From positions 3,224,001 through 3,288,000 of the forward strand of contig NZ_CP041783.1 in the NCBI RefSeq assembly GCF_007567505.1: 64,000 nt of DNA. The letters run 5' to 3'. Position 1 is the stretch's first letter, and each line of letters begins with the position of its first letter. This DNA is from Shewanella donghaensis. GTDB lineage: Bacteria; Pseudomonadota; Gammaproteobacteria; Enterobacterales; Shewanellaceae. The position numbers and the translations under genes were made by a program. The notes under the pieces were generated by a model, which saw only the letters and a program-made list of their open reading frames with translations, was not told the origin of the DNA and ran no database searches. Of the stretch, positions 48,621-57,088 are shown piece by piece.

Positions 48621-49091
48621 ATGGCTCAAGAAATCGAACGTAAGTTTTTAGTCTCAAGTGATGAATTTAAAGCATCAGCTGCAAAGTCTGTGCGAATTAT
48701 TCAAGGTTATTTATGCAGTATCCCAGAGCGCACTGTTCGCGTTCGCGTAAAAGGTGATAAAGGCTTCTTAACAATAAAAGGTATTGGTAATGAATCAGGT
48801 GCGTCGCGGTACGAGTTCGAAAAAGAAATCTCAGTTGAAGAAGCGCAGGAACTACTGAAAATTTGCGAACCAGGTGTAATTGATAAAACTCGTTTCTTGG
48901 TTGATCACGAAGGTCATATTTTTGAAGTTGATGAATTTTATGGCAGTAACCAAGGGTTAACCGTTGCAGAAGTAGAATTAACGGATGAAGCGCAAACCGT
49001 TCATAAACCAACTTGGTTAGCAGAAGAAGTGACGGGTGATTCACGTTACTACAACTCAATGCTAATGAAGCAGCCATTTACCCAATGGTAA
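48621..49091 (+). CDS. CYTH-domain protein, probable inorganic triphosphatase
   Basis: The 156-residue protein starts with the CYTH signature EIERKFLV (ExExK) and continues with RVRVKGDKGFLTIKG, YEFEKEIS, DKTRFLV, FEVDEFYG and AEVEL, which line the triphosphate tunnel. Small stand-alone CYTH enzymes of this type usually hydrolyse inorganic tripolyphosphate, with Mg2+ held by the acidic residues. It is followed after 16 bp by a membrane protein gene, so the two are probably co-transcribed. Confidence 0.9.
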   Translation: MAQEIERKFLVSSDEFKASAAKSVRIIQGYLCSIPERTVRVRVKGDKGFLTIKGIGNESGASRYEFEKEISVEEAQELLKICEPGVIDKTRFLVDHEGHIFEVDEFYGSNQGLTVAEVELTDEAQTVHKPTWLAEEVTGDSRYYNSMLMKQPFTQW

Positions 49092-49107
49092 ATGCAGGTA
49101 ATTAGCG

Positions 49108-50430
49108 ATGTTGTCATTATCAATTGCTGACCAATACCACTTAAATATTCAGGTGGAAATTCCGCCTGAATTAAGTGGTTTGCAATTGCAGGTGTATTTT
49201 TTCTTTCCTGCAAAGCTAGCTGAAAATAGTGATGTGATGGATAAAACCAACTTCTATCACAATATTTTGCAGAAGCAGCAATTAGTCAAAGTGGTGCCGA
49301 TCAGTTGCGAGACCATTGATAAAGACTTAATGATCATTAAGCAAACTGCTTATGCCACCGCAAAAACCAATCAAACTCGCTATAAATGGGCGTTGTCTGA
49401 ATTTATTGCCGGTATGCTTGAGGTATTAAATAGCACCAATGGTGATCAGCTGGCTTATATCGCTGACAGAATTGAAGATTTTGCCCGCATTCACGATGAT
49501 GAAGGAAAACTAACGCAAGCAAAGATATACAAATTAGCGCTTCATTTACTGCTTTATTATTATCACCAGGCTTTATTACAAGCTAAGCATCAAGCCGAAA
49601 AAGCCGATAAAATTTGGTTTACCCAGCAAATTGTTAAAGTGGCTGCTTTAGCCGAACGTCACAACCTCAGATTAACCCATGACACTGATACCGGCAGAGA
49701 AAACCTCCTTAATCGCTTACACATAGCTAAAAGGGTGATCAATCGTCCTTATCAATTAACCCGCAAAAAGCTTAAAAATGGCGAAGTAGTCGAACAATTA
49801 ATTTTTGGCTTTGCCGCAGCCTTAGCAATGGCGTTTGCTACAGGTGTCGCGTTTTCGACTCAAAGAGCCTTTGGTAATTTTTCGACACCGTTTTTTATCT
49901 CCTTGGTGCTGTCATACATTTTTAAAGACCGGATAAAGGAGCTTGGGCGCAATTACTTAATGGAGAAGTATTTTTCCCGCTACTCACAGCATCATTATCG
50001 CTTTTATCAGAGTGAACGAAACAAGCTGATTTTTGAGGCCAAGGAGACCATGTATCGACAAAGTCCCGAAGAGCTGCCTGAAAAGGTGAATCAGTTACGT
50101 AAGTTATTTTCTCGAGCGGATAGCCGTAGTTTTCGTGATGCTTTGGTGTACAAACGACGTTATGTATCGCATATCAATTCTGATGAGAACCCTCAGTTTA
50201 AGTTTAAAGATAAACTGACAATTAACTTAAGTAAGCGATTACGTTTTTTACCGCAATCTATTCGTCAACATTGGTCTGAAAGTGACGTAAATGTTAAAAG
50301 TATTAAGGTTCATACTGTGTATCCTATTAATTTAGTCGTTGCTATTAAAACCGACGGAGAGTCGATATATCAGCGATATAAGTTAACCACTAGCCGCAAA
50401 GGTATTCATCGTTTAGAGAAGCTAGATTAG
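49108..50430 (+). CDS. Membrane protein of unknown function in the CYTH/phosphate cluster
   Basis: The 440-residue protein has a mainly helical N-terminal half. Two closely spaced hydrophobic segments follow (about 230-250 and 254-272: QLIFGFAAALAMAFATGVAF and STPFFISLVLSYIF), then a basic C-terminal domain of ~165 residues. I do not recognise a catalytic motif. Its place after the CYTH gene and before a phosphate porin suggests a role in polyphosphate handling, but this is inference. Confidence 0.6.
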   Translation: MLSLSIADQYHLNIQVEIPPELSGLQLQVYFFFPAKLAENSDVMDKTNFYHNILQKQQLVKVVPISCETIDKDLMIIKQTAYATAKTNQTRYKWALSEFIAGMLEVLNSTNGDQLAYIADRIEDFARIHDDEGKLTQAKIYKLALHLLLYYYHQALLQAKHQAEKADKIWFTQQIVKVAALAERHNLRLTHDTDTGRENLLNRLHIAKRVINRPYQLTRKKLKNGEVVEQLIFGFAAALAMAFATGVAFSTQRAFGNFSTPFFISLVLSYIFKDRIKELGRNYLMEKYFSRYSQHHYRFYQSERNKLIFEAKETMYRQSPEELPEKVNQLRKLFSRADSRSFRDALVYKRRYVSHINSDENPQFKFKDKLTINLSKRLRFLPQSIRQHWSESDVNVKSIKVHTVYPINLVVAIKTDGESIYQRYKLTTSRKGIHRLEKLD

Positions 50431-50637
50431 AATTAAAAAGCGATTTTAATCAGTATTTAAAGGGGTTTTGTTTCTTATAAAGCCTTTTAAATAAGCTATT
50501 TATGATTTTTATATCTTCTTCCACCATTCCTGACTGCCATTATTTTATTGGTGGATTAATCCGCGCTTTTTTTGCGCTCTTCATAAAACACCACAGATCA
50601 ACTATATGGAATAATTGTACGATTAAGTTGTAATTAG

Positions 50638-50651
50638 TTGATGTTGATCAT
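50638..50651 (+). promoter_or_regulatory. FNR/EtrA-like box before the porin
   Basis: TTGATGTTGATCAT, 9 of 10 informative bases of TTGAT-N4-ATCAA, followed by GTTTTTTTTAT. It lies 95 bp before the porin ATG in a 316-bp gap that holds no gene. Confidence 0.55.
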
Positions 50652-50746
50652 GTTTTTTTTATGAGCGAAGACTTAATCTATAGCTAACAAGATTGAAACG
50701 TTTTTGTTCCACATTAAATATTATAAATAATCTAAGGATGATAAAG

Positions 50747-52093
50747 ATGAACAAAGAAAATGTGTTTTCAGTTTCGAACGTTGCTAAAGCTGTCGCTGTA
50801 TCATTGTTTTGTTTTTCAGGCGTGGTTGCTGCCGCTGATACAGACCGTGTAACAGAACTCGAAGAGCGTTTAGATGCGTTAGAGATGGAGTTGATTGAAG
50901 CGAAGGATGCTGTAAATCAAACTGATCGCGTTAAATTCTCTAATGGTAGCCCTTCACCAGAACTGATGTCTAAAGACGGTCAGTCTACTATGGAGTTTAC
51001 TGGTCGTATTCAGCTTGATTACGTTAACTCTGATGATTTTTATACTGGTAGCAAACGTGAGTTTGAAGGCGGCGCTAATACTGTTGATTTTCGCCGGGTT
51101 CGATTTGGGCTCGAAGGTTACTTTTCAAATGTATGGAAGTATTCATTAGAATTTGATTTTGATGGCGAGTCAGAAGTTGAAGTTAAAGATGCTAACGTAA
51201 GTTACCGAGGATGGGAAAACTCTGAATTAACCTTTGGTTTCCAAAAATACGGTTTTGGTCTTGAAGCGACAGGCAGTTCAGCGCATCTCGCTTTTCTAGA
51301 ACGTGCGAGTACTGATATTTTTGCGCCAGATCGTAATGTTGGGGTGCAGTGGTTATATAAAGGCAATGACTACAATGTGATGATGGGTTATGGCACCAGT
51401 GCCAACATCAATGATGATGACTTGAATTTCAAGCAAGATGTGTTTAATGGCCGCGTGACCATGGCGCCAATTAAAAGCAGTGACCATTTATTACACATTG
51501 GTGCCAGTGGTATGTATACCAAGAATAATAGCACTGCAGTAGAAATGCGTTATCGTGCTCGTCCAAGTAGTAAGCCTGTAGGTCGTACTATTGATACTGG
51601 TAAGTTTGATGCTGATTCTGTGCAAACTTATGGTGTTGAAGCGGCTTATCAACACAGAAATTTCTTAGTACAAGCCGAATACATAACCTCAAAAGCGGAT
51701 CAAATTGAAGACGAGTCTATCTCTGTTGATGCGTTCTATTTACAAGCTGTGTATACCCTAACAGGTGAGCAATGGAAATATGGCAGCAAGAAGGGCACCT
51801 TTAAATCAATAAAACCTGCTAATGCGATTTCTGCCGGTGGCTATGGCGCATGGGAATTAGCTGCACGTGTCGATATTGCTAATTTTGATGATACCGATGC
51901 CGGTGTTACTGGCGGTGAGAAAACAGATTATATCGTCGGTGTTAATTGGTATTTAGAAAACAACCTTAAAGCCCAGTTTAACTATGTTCACACTCAAGCG
52001 GATTATAAAAAGCCATACACAGATATCAACGGTATCGAGATGTACGAACAAGATGGCAATATATTCCAAGCTAGATTGCAGTTTGCGTTTTAA
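50747..52093 (+). CDS. Phosphate-selective porin O/P family protein
   Basis: The start at 50747 has TAAGGA upstream and opens a proper signal peptide (VAVSLFCFSGVVAAA); an in-frame ATG 18 codons earlier is less likely. The ~448-residue mature protein has a short N-terminal coiled coil (VTELEERLDALEMELIEA) and an outer-membrane beta barrel with motifs FTGRIQLDY, VDFRRVRFGLEG and an aromatic C-terminus ARLQFAF. Members (OprP, OprO) form trimeric channels for phosphate or polyphosphate. The neighbours support this. Confidence 0.85.
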   Translation: MNKENVFSVSNVAKAVAVSLFCFSGVVAAADTDRVTELEERLDALEMELIEAKDAVNQTDRVKFSNGSPSPELMSKDGQSTMEFTGRIQLDYVNSDDFYTGSKREFEGGANTVDFRRVRFGLEGYFSNVWKYSLEFDFDGESEVEVKDANVSYRGWENSELTFGFQKYGFGLEATGSSAHLAFLERASTDIFAPDRNVGVQWLYKGNDYNVMMGYGTSANINDDDLNFKQDVFNGRVTMAPIKSSDHLLHIGASGMYTKNNSTAVEMRYRARPSSKPVGRTIDTGKFDADSVQTYGVEAAYQHRNFLVQAEYITSKADQIEDESISVDAFYLQAVYTLTGEQWKYGSKKGTFKSIKPANAISAGGYGAWELAARVDIANFDDTDAGVTGGEKTDYIVGVNWYLENNLKAQFNYVHTQADYKKPYTDINGIEMYEQDGNIFQARLQFAF

Positions 52094-52110
52094 CAGAAGG
52101 AAAACATCTT

Positions 52111-52935
52111 ATGAGAAACAACTTGTTGTTAGTGGGTTTGGTTAATTTGTGTTTAAGCTCAAGTGCCTATGCCTTATCACCGGATGCGTTTACTTCACTT
52201 GAATACCATGTAAACACGGGTGTCGGTAAAACACTTCCTTATGCGGCATCTAAGCAAACGGATGAGTTTAAAAAAGCGTTTGATTTTATTGGCCTAGAAG
52301 AACGGTTGAAAGTTAAATTAGTGACTTACATTGATACTCCAAATCGTGCTTTAAAAGCCAAAGATATTAATATCCGCGTACGTGAAGATGTCAGTAAGCC
52401 ACGTAAAAGTAAAATCACAGTTAAGTTAAGAGCTGAGAACCCTGAAAGTTTTGGTGAGTTAACCAATTACCGTAAAGCTGAAATTGATTATACCGATGGT
52501 AAAGCGGCTTACAGTGTGAGCTACGACGTACCTTATTCACCTACTGACATAGATGTTAAAAATGTCGATATTGCAGCGGTGTTTAAAATCTTAAAACGTA
52601 ACTCTGTGATGTGGGATATTGTTGGTGATATTTATGAAGCCAACGAAGCAGATTTTATTCAAACAATGGTAATGCGCACTCATGGCTGGGAGGGCACATT
52701 AAATGACCAGCGTTTTGATAATGTAGAAGTCGACTTTCAAGTGTGGACTCCGTACTACCGTAAACCACGAATTAGTTTCCATGAGTTTTCTTTTAAAGGG
52801 CATGTTAAAGACAAAGCTCAGTTAGAAGAAATGTACCAACATTTGTATGACGCTGTAGAAAAGGTGCCGTATGAACAAGGACACAATGGTTCAAAAACAA
52901 GTTCGACTTTTAAAATGAGTAAAGGATTTAACTAG
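52111..52935 (+). CDS. Exported CYTH-like protein
   Basis: The 274-residue protein has a Sec signal peptide (LVGLVNLCLSSSAYA). The body resembles a CYTH tunnel: RLKVKLVTYIDTPNRALKAKDINIRVRE, then KITVKLRAE and NVEVDFQVW. It starts 17 bp after the porin gene with AAGGAAA upstream, so it should be made with it and act in the periplasm. A periplasmic polyphosphate- or triphosphate-binding or -hydrolysing protein fed by the porin is a reasonable model. Some usual acidic ligands are not obvious. Confidence 0.65.
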   Translation: MRNNLLLVGLVNLCLSSSAYALSPDAFTSLEYHVNTGVGKTLPYAASKQTDEFKKAFDFIGLEERLKVKLVTYIDTPNRALKAKDINIRVREDVSKPRKSKITVKLRAENPESFGELTNYRKAEIDYTDGKAAYSVSYDVPYSPTDIDVKNVDIAAVFKILKRNSVMWDIVGDIYEANEADFIQTMVMRTHGWEGTLNDQRFDNVEVDFQVWTPYYRKPRISFHEFSFKGHVKDKAQLEEMYQHLYDAVEKVPYEQGHNGSKTSSTFKMSKGFN

Positions 52936-53042
52936 CTTCATTTTCGGTTAACCCCTGACCGGGTATTATGATTCACTCCCATATTAATACTCGGTCAACC
53001 TCTCTGATTTCCCTTCCATATTATTTATAACAGGAGATGCCT

Positions 53043-53711
53043 ATGTTTGGCTTTTCTCGGATCACTACGCTTCTTTCTCAGAGCCAGTCTACCGAAACCA
53101 ACGTGTATTTATTTCTCGATCAAGTCACCCTTGCTCAACATAAGTTTGTGTATATGTGGCAAATGTATTTATCCCACGGTCCGAGTAGTGAAGAATTTGA
53201 AAGTGCATTAACTGAACTGCAAGCCATTGAGCATGAAGCTGATGTGCTTAAGCGTGAAATTGAACAAACTTTATATCGTAAAACTTTAATCCCTGATTTA
53301 CGTACTGATGTGGCCTCTTTAATTGATTTAACCGATCGATTGATCAATAAGCAGGAAACCATAGGCTTACATTTAAAAATTGAAAAACCGCTTATTCCAA
53401 AAGCGGTAGAAGCTGACTTAATGATTTTGTTAGCTGCCGTCGGTAACACCATTGACCATACCTTATTGTGTGCAAAAAGTTTTTTTACCGATTTACAGCG
53501 AGTGCAAGAATATCATCAGAAGGTGATTTTATTTGAAACAGATGCCGATAAAGCCTGCACCCGCGCTAAAACTATTTTGTTTGATACTGATCTTCCGTTA
53601 ATCAATAAAGTGCAGCTGCGTTACTTCTTCGACCGTATTGATCAGGTGGCGAACCTTGCTGAAGACATCAGTGACCGCATTGCTATTTTCACGCTTAAAC
53701 GCGTGCAATAA
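53043..53711 (+). CDS. PhoU-like DUF47 (TIGR00153) protein
   Basis: GGAG at 53033-53036 fits the ATG at 53043 better than the one at 53037. The ~222-residue all-helical protein has two PhoU-like halves; EHEADVLKREIEQTLYRKTLIPDL and the C-terminal FDRIDQVANLAEDISDRI are family motifs. It is paired with a Pit transporter 9 bp downstream and probably regulates it. Confidence 0.9.
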   Translation: MFGFSRITTLLSQSQSTETNVYLFLDQVTLAQHKFVYMWQMYLSHGPSSEEFESALTELQAIEHEADVLKREIEQTLYRKTLIPDLRTDVASLIDLTDRLINKQETIGLHLKIEKPLIPKAVEADLMILLAAVGNTIDHTLLCAKSFFTDLQRVQEYHQKVILFETDADKACTRAKTILFDTDLPLINKVQLRYFFDRIDQVANLAEDISDRIAIFTLKRVQ

Positions 53712-53720
53712 GGAGCACCA

Positions 53721-54764
53721 ATGGATATTGCGATTTGGATATTCTTATCCAGTGGATTGTTTTTAGGTTGGTCATTAGGGGCTAATGACGCAGCCAATGT
53801 ATTTGGCACCGCTGTTGGTTCGCGCATGGTTAAGTTCTCTACCGCGGCGATGATTTGTTCGGTGATGGTTATTCTTGGCGCGGTGATTAGCGGTGCTGGT
53901 GCATCGCATACGTTAGGCGCTTTAGGCAAGGTTTCTGCTATTGGTGGCGCTTTTACGGTGGCGTTATCAGCTGGGACTACGGTCTACTTTATGACAAAGT
54001 CAGGCTTACCTGTGTCAACTGGGCAAGCTATTGTCGGTGCTATTATTGGCTGGAATTTGTTTACCGGTTTATCGACAGATCCTGAAGTGTTGACCAAAAT
54101 ATTAAGTACTTGGGTCATGTGCCCAATACTCGCAGCCTTTACTGCAGTTATTTTGTATAAAGCAGTGACCAAAGCGATAGGTTGGTGGCGACCTGGATTA
54201 TTTCAGCTGGATCAATGGACGCGTATTGGTTTGATTTTAGCGGGGGCTTTTGGTGCCTACAGTTTAGGGGCAAATAACATTGCTAATGTGATGGGCGTAT
54301 TTGTATTAAGTGCCCCACTTGAAGCATTTGATTTTGCAGGTATTGAATTTACTGGCGCAATGCAGTTGTTTTTTCTTGGGGCTGTGGCGATCAGTGTCGG
54401 GGTATTTACCTACTCTAAAAAAGTGATGATGACCGTCGGTGGTAATTTGATTTCGATGACGCCTGTCACCGCATGGGTGGTCGTTATGGCACACTCTATC
54501 GTGTTATTTATCTTCTCATCTCAATCGTTATCTAATGGCTTTGTGAGCTTAGGTTTACCCGCGATTCCATTAGTACCTGTGTCGAGTTCTCAAGCGGTTA
54601 TTGGTGCAGTAATTGGGATTGCATTATTAAAGCGTTTGCCGGTGCAGTGGCCGGTATTAGGTAAGATTTTAGTGGGTTGGGTGATTACGCCTATTTTATC
54701 TGCCGTAGCTTGTTTTGTTGGGTTATTCATTGTGCAAAACTTGTTTAATCAGGTGGTGGTTTAA
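53721..54764 (+). CDS. Low-affinity inorganic phosphate transporter (Pit family)
   Basis: The 347-residue membrane protein has two inverted repeats with the Pit signature GANDAANVFGTAVGSRM near residue 17 and its second copy GANNIANVMGVFVLSAP near 175. VSSSQAVIGAVIG and VSTGQAIVGAIIG are the paired loops. It is shorter than E. coli PitA because the central loop is small. It imports metal-phosphate with protons or sodium. Confidence 0.94.
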   Translation: MDIAIWIFLSSGLFLGWSLGANDAANVFGTAVGSRMVKFSTAAMICSVMVILGAVISGAGASHTLGALGKVSAIGGAFTVALSAGTTVYFMTKSGLPVSTGQAIVGAIIGWNLFTGLSTDPEVLTKILSTWVMCPILAAFTAVILYKAVTKAIGWWRPGLFQLDQWTRIGLILAGAFGAYSLGANNIANVMGVFVLSAPLEAFDFAGIEFTGAMQLFFLGAVAISVGVFTYSKKVMMTVGGNLISMTPVTAWVVVMAHSIVLFIFSSQSLSNGFVSLGLPAIPLVPVSSSQAVIGAVIGIALLKRLPVQWPVLGKILVGWVITPILSAVACFVGLFIVQNLFNQVVV

Positions 54765-54837
54765 TCGATTCCTGATCTCAGTTTAGTATCACAGAATAGT
54801 GCTTAACAAATGATAGGGTAAAGCTTGCATTCAGTGA

Positions 54838-54870
54838 TAAAAAGCCATTGTTAAAATAATGGCTTTTTTA
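54838..54870. terminator. Bidirectional terminator after the Pit gene
   Basis: AAAAAGCCATT pairs with AATGGCTTTTT around GTTAAAAT. It lies between two convergent genes and overlaps the stop of the LysR remnant. Confidence 0.85.
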
Positions 54871-55194
54871 TGCGCTATGTTCAGGGACAGAGATTTGCAA
54901 TACTTTTTGGTGTTCTGATTTCGTTTTTGCTGCACTGGCCATGTGATCATAAGCAGTGACAATCGCTTGAGCTAATGGATACAGGCGTTCTGCCATCGCA
55001 TTAGGGTGCAAGCCGTATTGTTGCCTAATAAACAACTCATCATTGATGACTTCGCGCATCGTGCTTAATGCTCGGCTTATTTTAGGCTGAGTACTATTGA
55101 GCTTCTCGGCTACAATGCTGCCATTCTTATATTCAAATAAGCCAATCAGTACTTTTAGCGTAAAGTAGTCTAATCTTGAAAGTTGTTTTGGCAT
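54868..55194 (-). CDS. Truncated LysR-family regulator (DNA-binding part only)
   Basis: The 108-residue protein contains the LysR winged helix (LIGLFEYKNGSIVAEKLN, STQPKISRALSTMRE, ELFIRQQYGLHPNAMAE) and the linker helix. It then stops where the effector-binding domain should begin (VLQISVPEHSA). Normal LysR proteins have about 300 residues. Only about 100 bp separate it from the convergent Pit gene, so the rest is deleted, not frameshifted. It may be a pseudogene or a dominant-negative binder. Confidence 0.7.
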   Translation of the reverse strand: MPKQLSRLDYFTLKVLIGLFEYKNGSIVAEKLNSTQPKISRALSTMREVINDELFIRQQYGLHPNAMAERLYPLAQAIVTAYDHMASAAKTKSEHQKVLQISVPEHSA

Positions 55195-55543
55195 AAGTCA
55201 TTTCCACATCAGCAAGCGTATATTTAAGCTGAAGTTAGCATAATCATTTGCGGTGAAACTGCATCGGAATCACAATATACCTCTTTGTGAGTATTTTGAG
55301 CAGAATGGCAGCGAATTTTATATTTTATTCATATAGATAGCGTAAACAATTGCGACAATAGCTAACAGCTTGTGAACGCGGGTTAAGTAACGAGTTTGGC
55401 TTGATGTCATCTTGATCTGATTGTTAAGTATTTGCCATGCTGTATTCGTGTCGACGACGCTCAATAAACTGTTAAGGTGTTATCAATTGATGAATATGCT
55501 TATTAATGATGAAAATGTAGCGGAATAAATTAAGGAGAGGATC
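55195..55543. other. Intergenic region before the NlpC/P60 gene
   Basis: 349 bp with no gene, clear hairpin or recognised operator. Confidence 0.5.
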
Positions 55544-56047
55544 TTGGGTAAGTTATTAGTCTTAATCGTTCTTCTTTTTATTAGTGCTTGCTCATCACAA
55601 CCCGATCCTGTGAGACATCAATCAACAATTCATTCAGCAACTCATTTAGAATATGTGAGTTCAGCTAAGACCGATACGCAGTTATGGAATGAAGTTAAGT
55701 TGCTGCAATTTCATCGCCAGTGGCAAGGGACACCCTATCGCTATGGTGGCTTAACTAAGTCCGGATTAGATTGCTCAGGCTTAGTTTATATTGCCTATCA
55801 AGATCTTGTGGGACCCAGTTTGCCACGCACCGTCAAAGGGCAAACTACGCTGGGTAAAAAAATAAATCGTAGCGAGCTTCAAAGTGGTGATTTAGTATTT
55901 TTTAAAACCACGGGTTCGGGACGACATGTCGGCGTGTATTTGTCAGGCAATCGTTTTTTACATGTGTCCACCAAGAAGGGCGTTATTATTTCCAGTATGG
56001 ATAACGTTTATTGGAAGCCGCGCTACTGGTTCGCGAGTCGCATTTAA
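55544..56047 (+). CDS. NlpC/P60-family lipoprotein endopeptidase
   Basis: A TTG start is supported by AAGGAGAGG just before it. The 167-residue protein has a lipobox (FISAC, lipidated C16). The NlpC/P60 catalytic set is C77 in LDCSGLVY, H128 in GRHVGVYL and H140 in RFLHVS. It should be an outer-membrane-anchored murein endopeptidase of the Spr/MepS type. Confidence 0.93.
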   Translation: MGKLLVLIVLLFISACSSQPDPVRHQSTIHSATHLEYVSSAKTDTQLWNEVKLLQFHRQWQGTPYRYGGLTKSGLDCSGLVYIAYQDLVGPSLPRTVKGQTTLGKKINRSELQSGDLVFFKTTGSGRHVGVYLSGNRFLHVSTKKGVIISSMDNVYWKPRYWFASRI

Positions 56048-56159
56048 CTGTATGTCCCCTAACTCTTGATCAATCTCTCCGCCTTAATCGAAAATTTATG
56101 TTATTTTAGCCTCATCTAAAGTCGTCATTATTGACGTGATTAAGTTTAAGGATTCAGCC

Positions 56160-56693
56160 ATGACTAAAGCTAAAATTGGTATTGTTACCGTAAGTGACCG
56201 TGCCAGCGCAGGTGTGTACGAAGATTTATCAGGTAAGGCCATTATCGATGTACTAAATGAGTACTTAACGTCTGACTGGGAACCTGTTTATAAAGTTATC
56301 CCAGATGAAACTGACGTTATTGAAGCAACCTTGATTGATATGGCTGATGTGCAAAACTGTAGCTTAATCGTCACTACTGGCGGAACAGGCCCTGCAAAGC
56401 GTGATGTTACCCCTGAAGCAACTGAAGCAGTGTGTGATCGAATGATGCCTGGCTTTGGTGAGCTTATGCGTGCAGAGTCGCTTAAATTTGTACCAACAGC
56501 GATTTTATCGCGCCAAACTGCGGGTTTACGTGGTGATTCGTTAATCGTTAACCTACCAGGAAAGCCTAAGTCTATCCGTGAATGTTTAGATGCGGTATTC
56601 CCAGCGATCCCTTACTGTATTGATTTGATGGATGGTCCTTTCTTGGTATGTGATGAGTCAGTCATCAAGCCATTTAGACCTAAAGCTAAATAA
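56160..56693 (+). CDS. mogA: Molybdopterin adenylyltransferase MogA
   Basis: The ATG at 56160 follows AAGGA and is preferred over an earlier in-frame start. The 177-residue enzyme adenylylates molybdopterin before molybdenum insertion. Motifs: IVTVSDRASAGVYEDLSG, TTGGTGPAKRDVTPEATEA and NLPGKPKSIRECLDAV. Confidence 0.95.
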   Translation: MTKAKIGIVTVSDRASAGVYEDLSGKAIIDVLNEYLTSDWEPVYKVIPDETDVIEATLIDMADVQNCSLIVTTGGTGPAKRDVTPEATEAVCDRMMPGFGELMRAESLKFVPTAILSRQTAGLRGDSLIVNLPGKPKSIRECLDAVFPAIPYCIDLMDGPFLVCDESVIKPFRPKAK

Positions 56694-56742
56694 GACGTTA
56701 GTTAGCGGAACATTTGCCGCTACGCATTTATCGCGATTGAAT

Positions 56743-56767
56743 AAAACCAGCTATGGCTGGTTTTTTT
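56743..56767 (+). terminator. Terminator after mogA
   Basis: AACCAGC pairs with GCTGGTT around TATG, followed by TTTTT. Confidence 0.85.
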
Positions 56768-56785
56768 ATGTTTGTAATCCATCGA

Positions 56786-56965
56786 CTATATCCCTTTTCT
56801 GACGATTAAATTTGCACTGTATCCTGTGAATAATACCAAGCTAGGTATCGCGATTAGGTGGGCGAATACATTGGGTTCGGTACTGAAATTAAGCCAAAGT
56901 AATAATCCCCAACTTATTGAGAGATAGCCAAGACTGATTGCCATATGTGATGTGATTTTTTTCAT
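56786..56965 (-). CDS. Small two-helix membrane protein
   Basis: The start at 56965 (MKKITSHMAISLG) has AAGGA nine bases upstream. The 59-residue product has two hydrophobic segments, ISLGYLSISWGLLLWLNF and AIPSLVLFTGYSANLI, and a basic end. No family recognised. It is divergent from the GlxA-type regulator. Confidence 0.6.
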   Translation of the reverse strand: MKKITSHMAISLGYLSISWGLLLWLNFSTEPNVFAHLIAIPSLVLFTGYSANLIVRKGI

Positions 56966-57088
56966 TACTCGTTTCCTTACTGAGTATCTCAATGATTAGT
57001 GTGTTCAGTATAAAAACTAGACAAAAAAATAATAAGTGTCATTATTGACAAATATAAGGCTAAAAATGACAAGTTTGGAGTTTCTATT

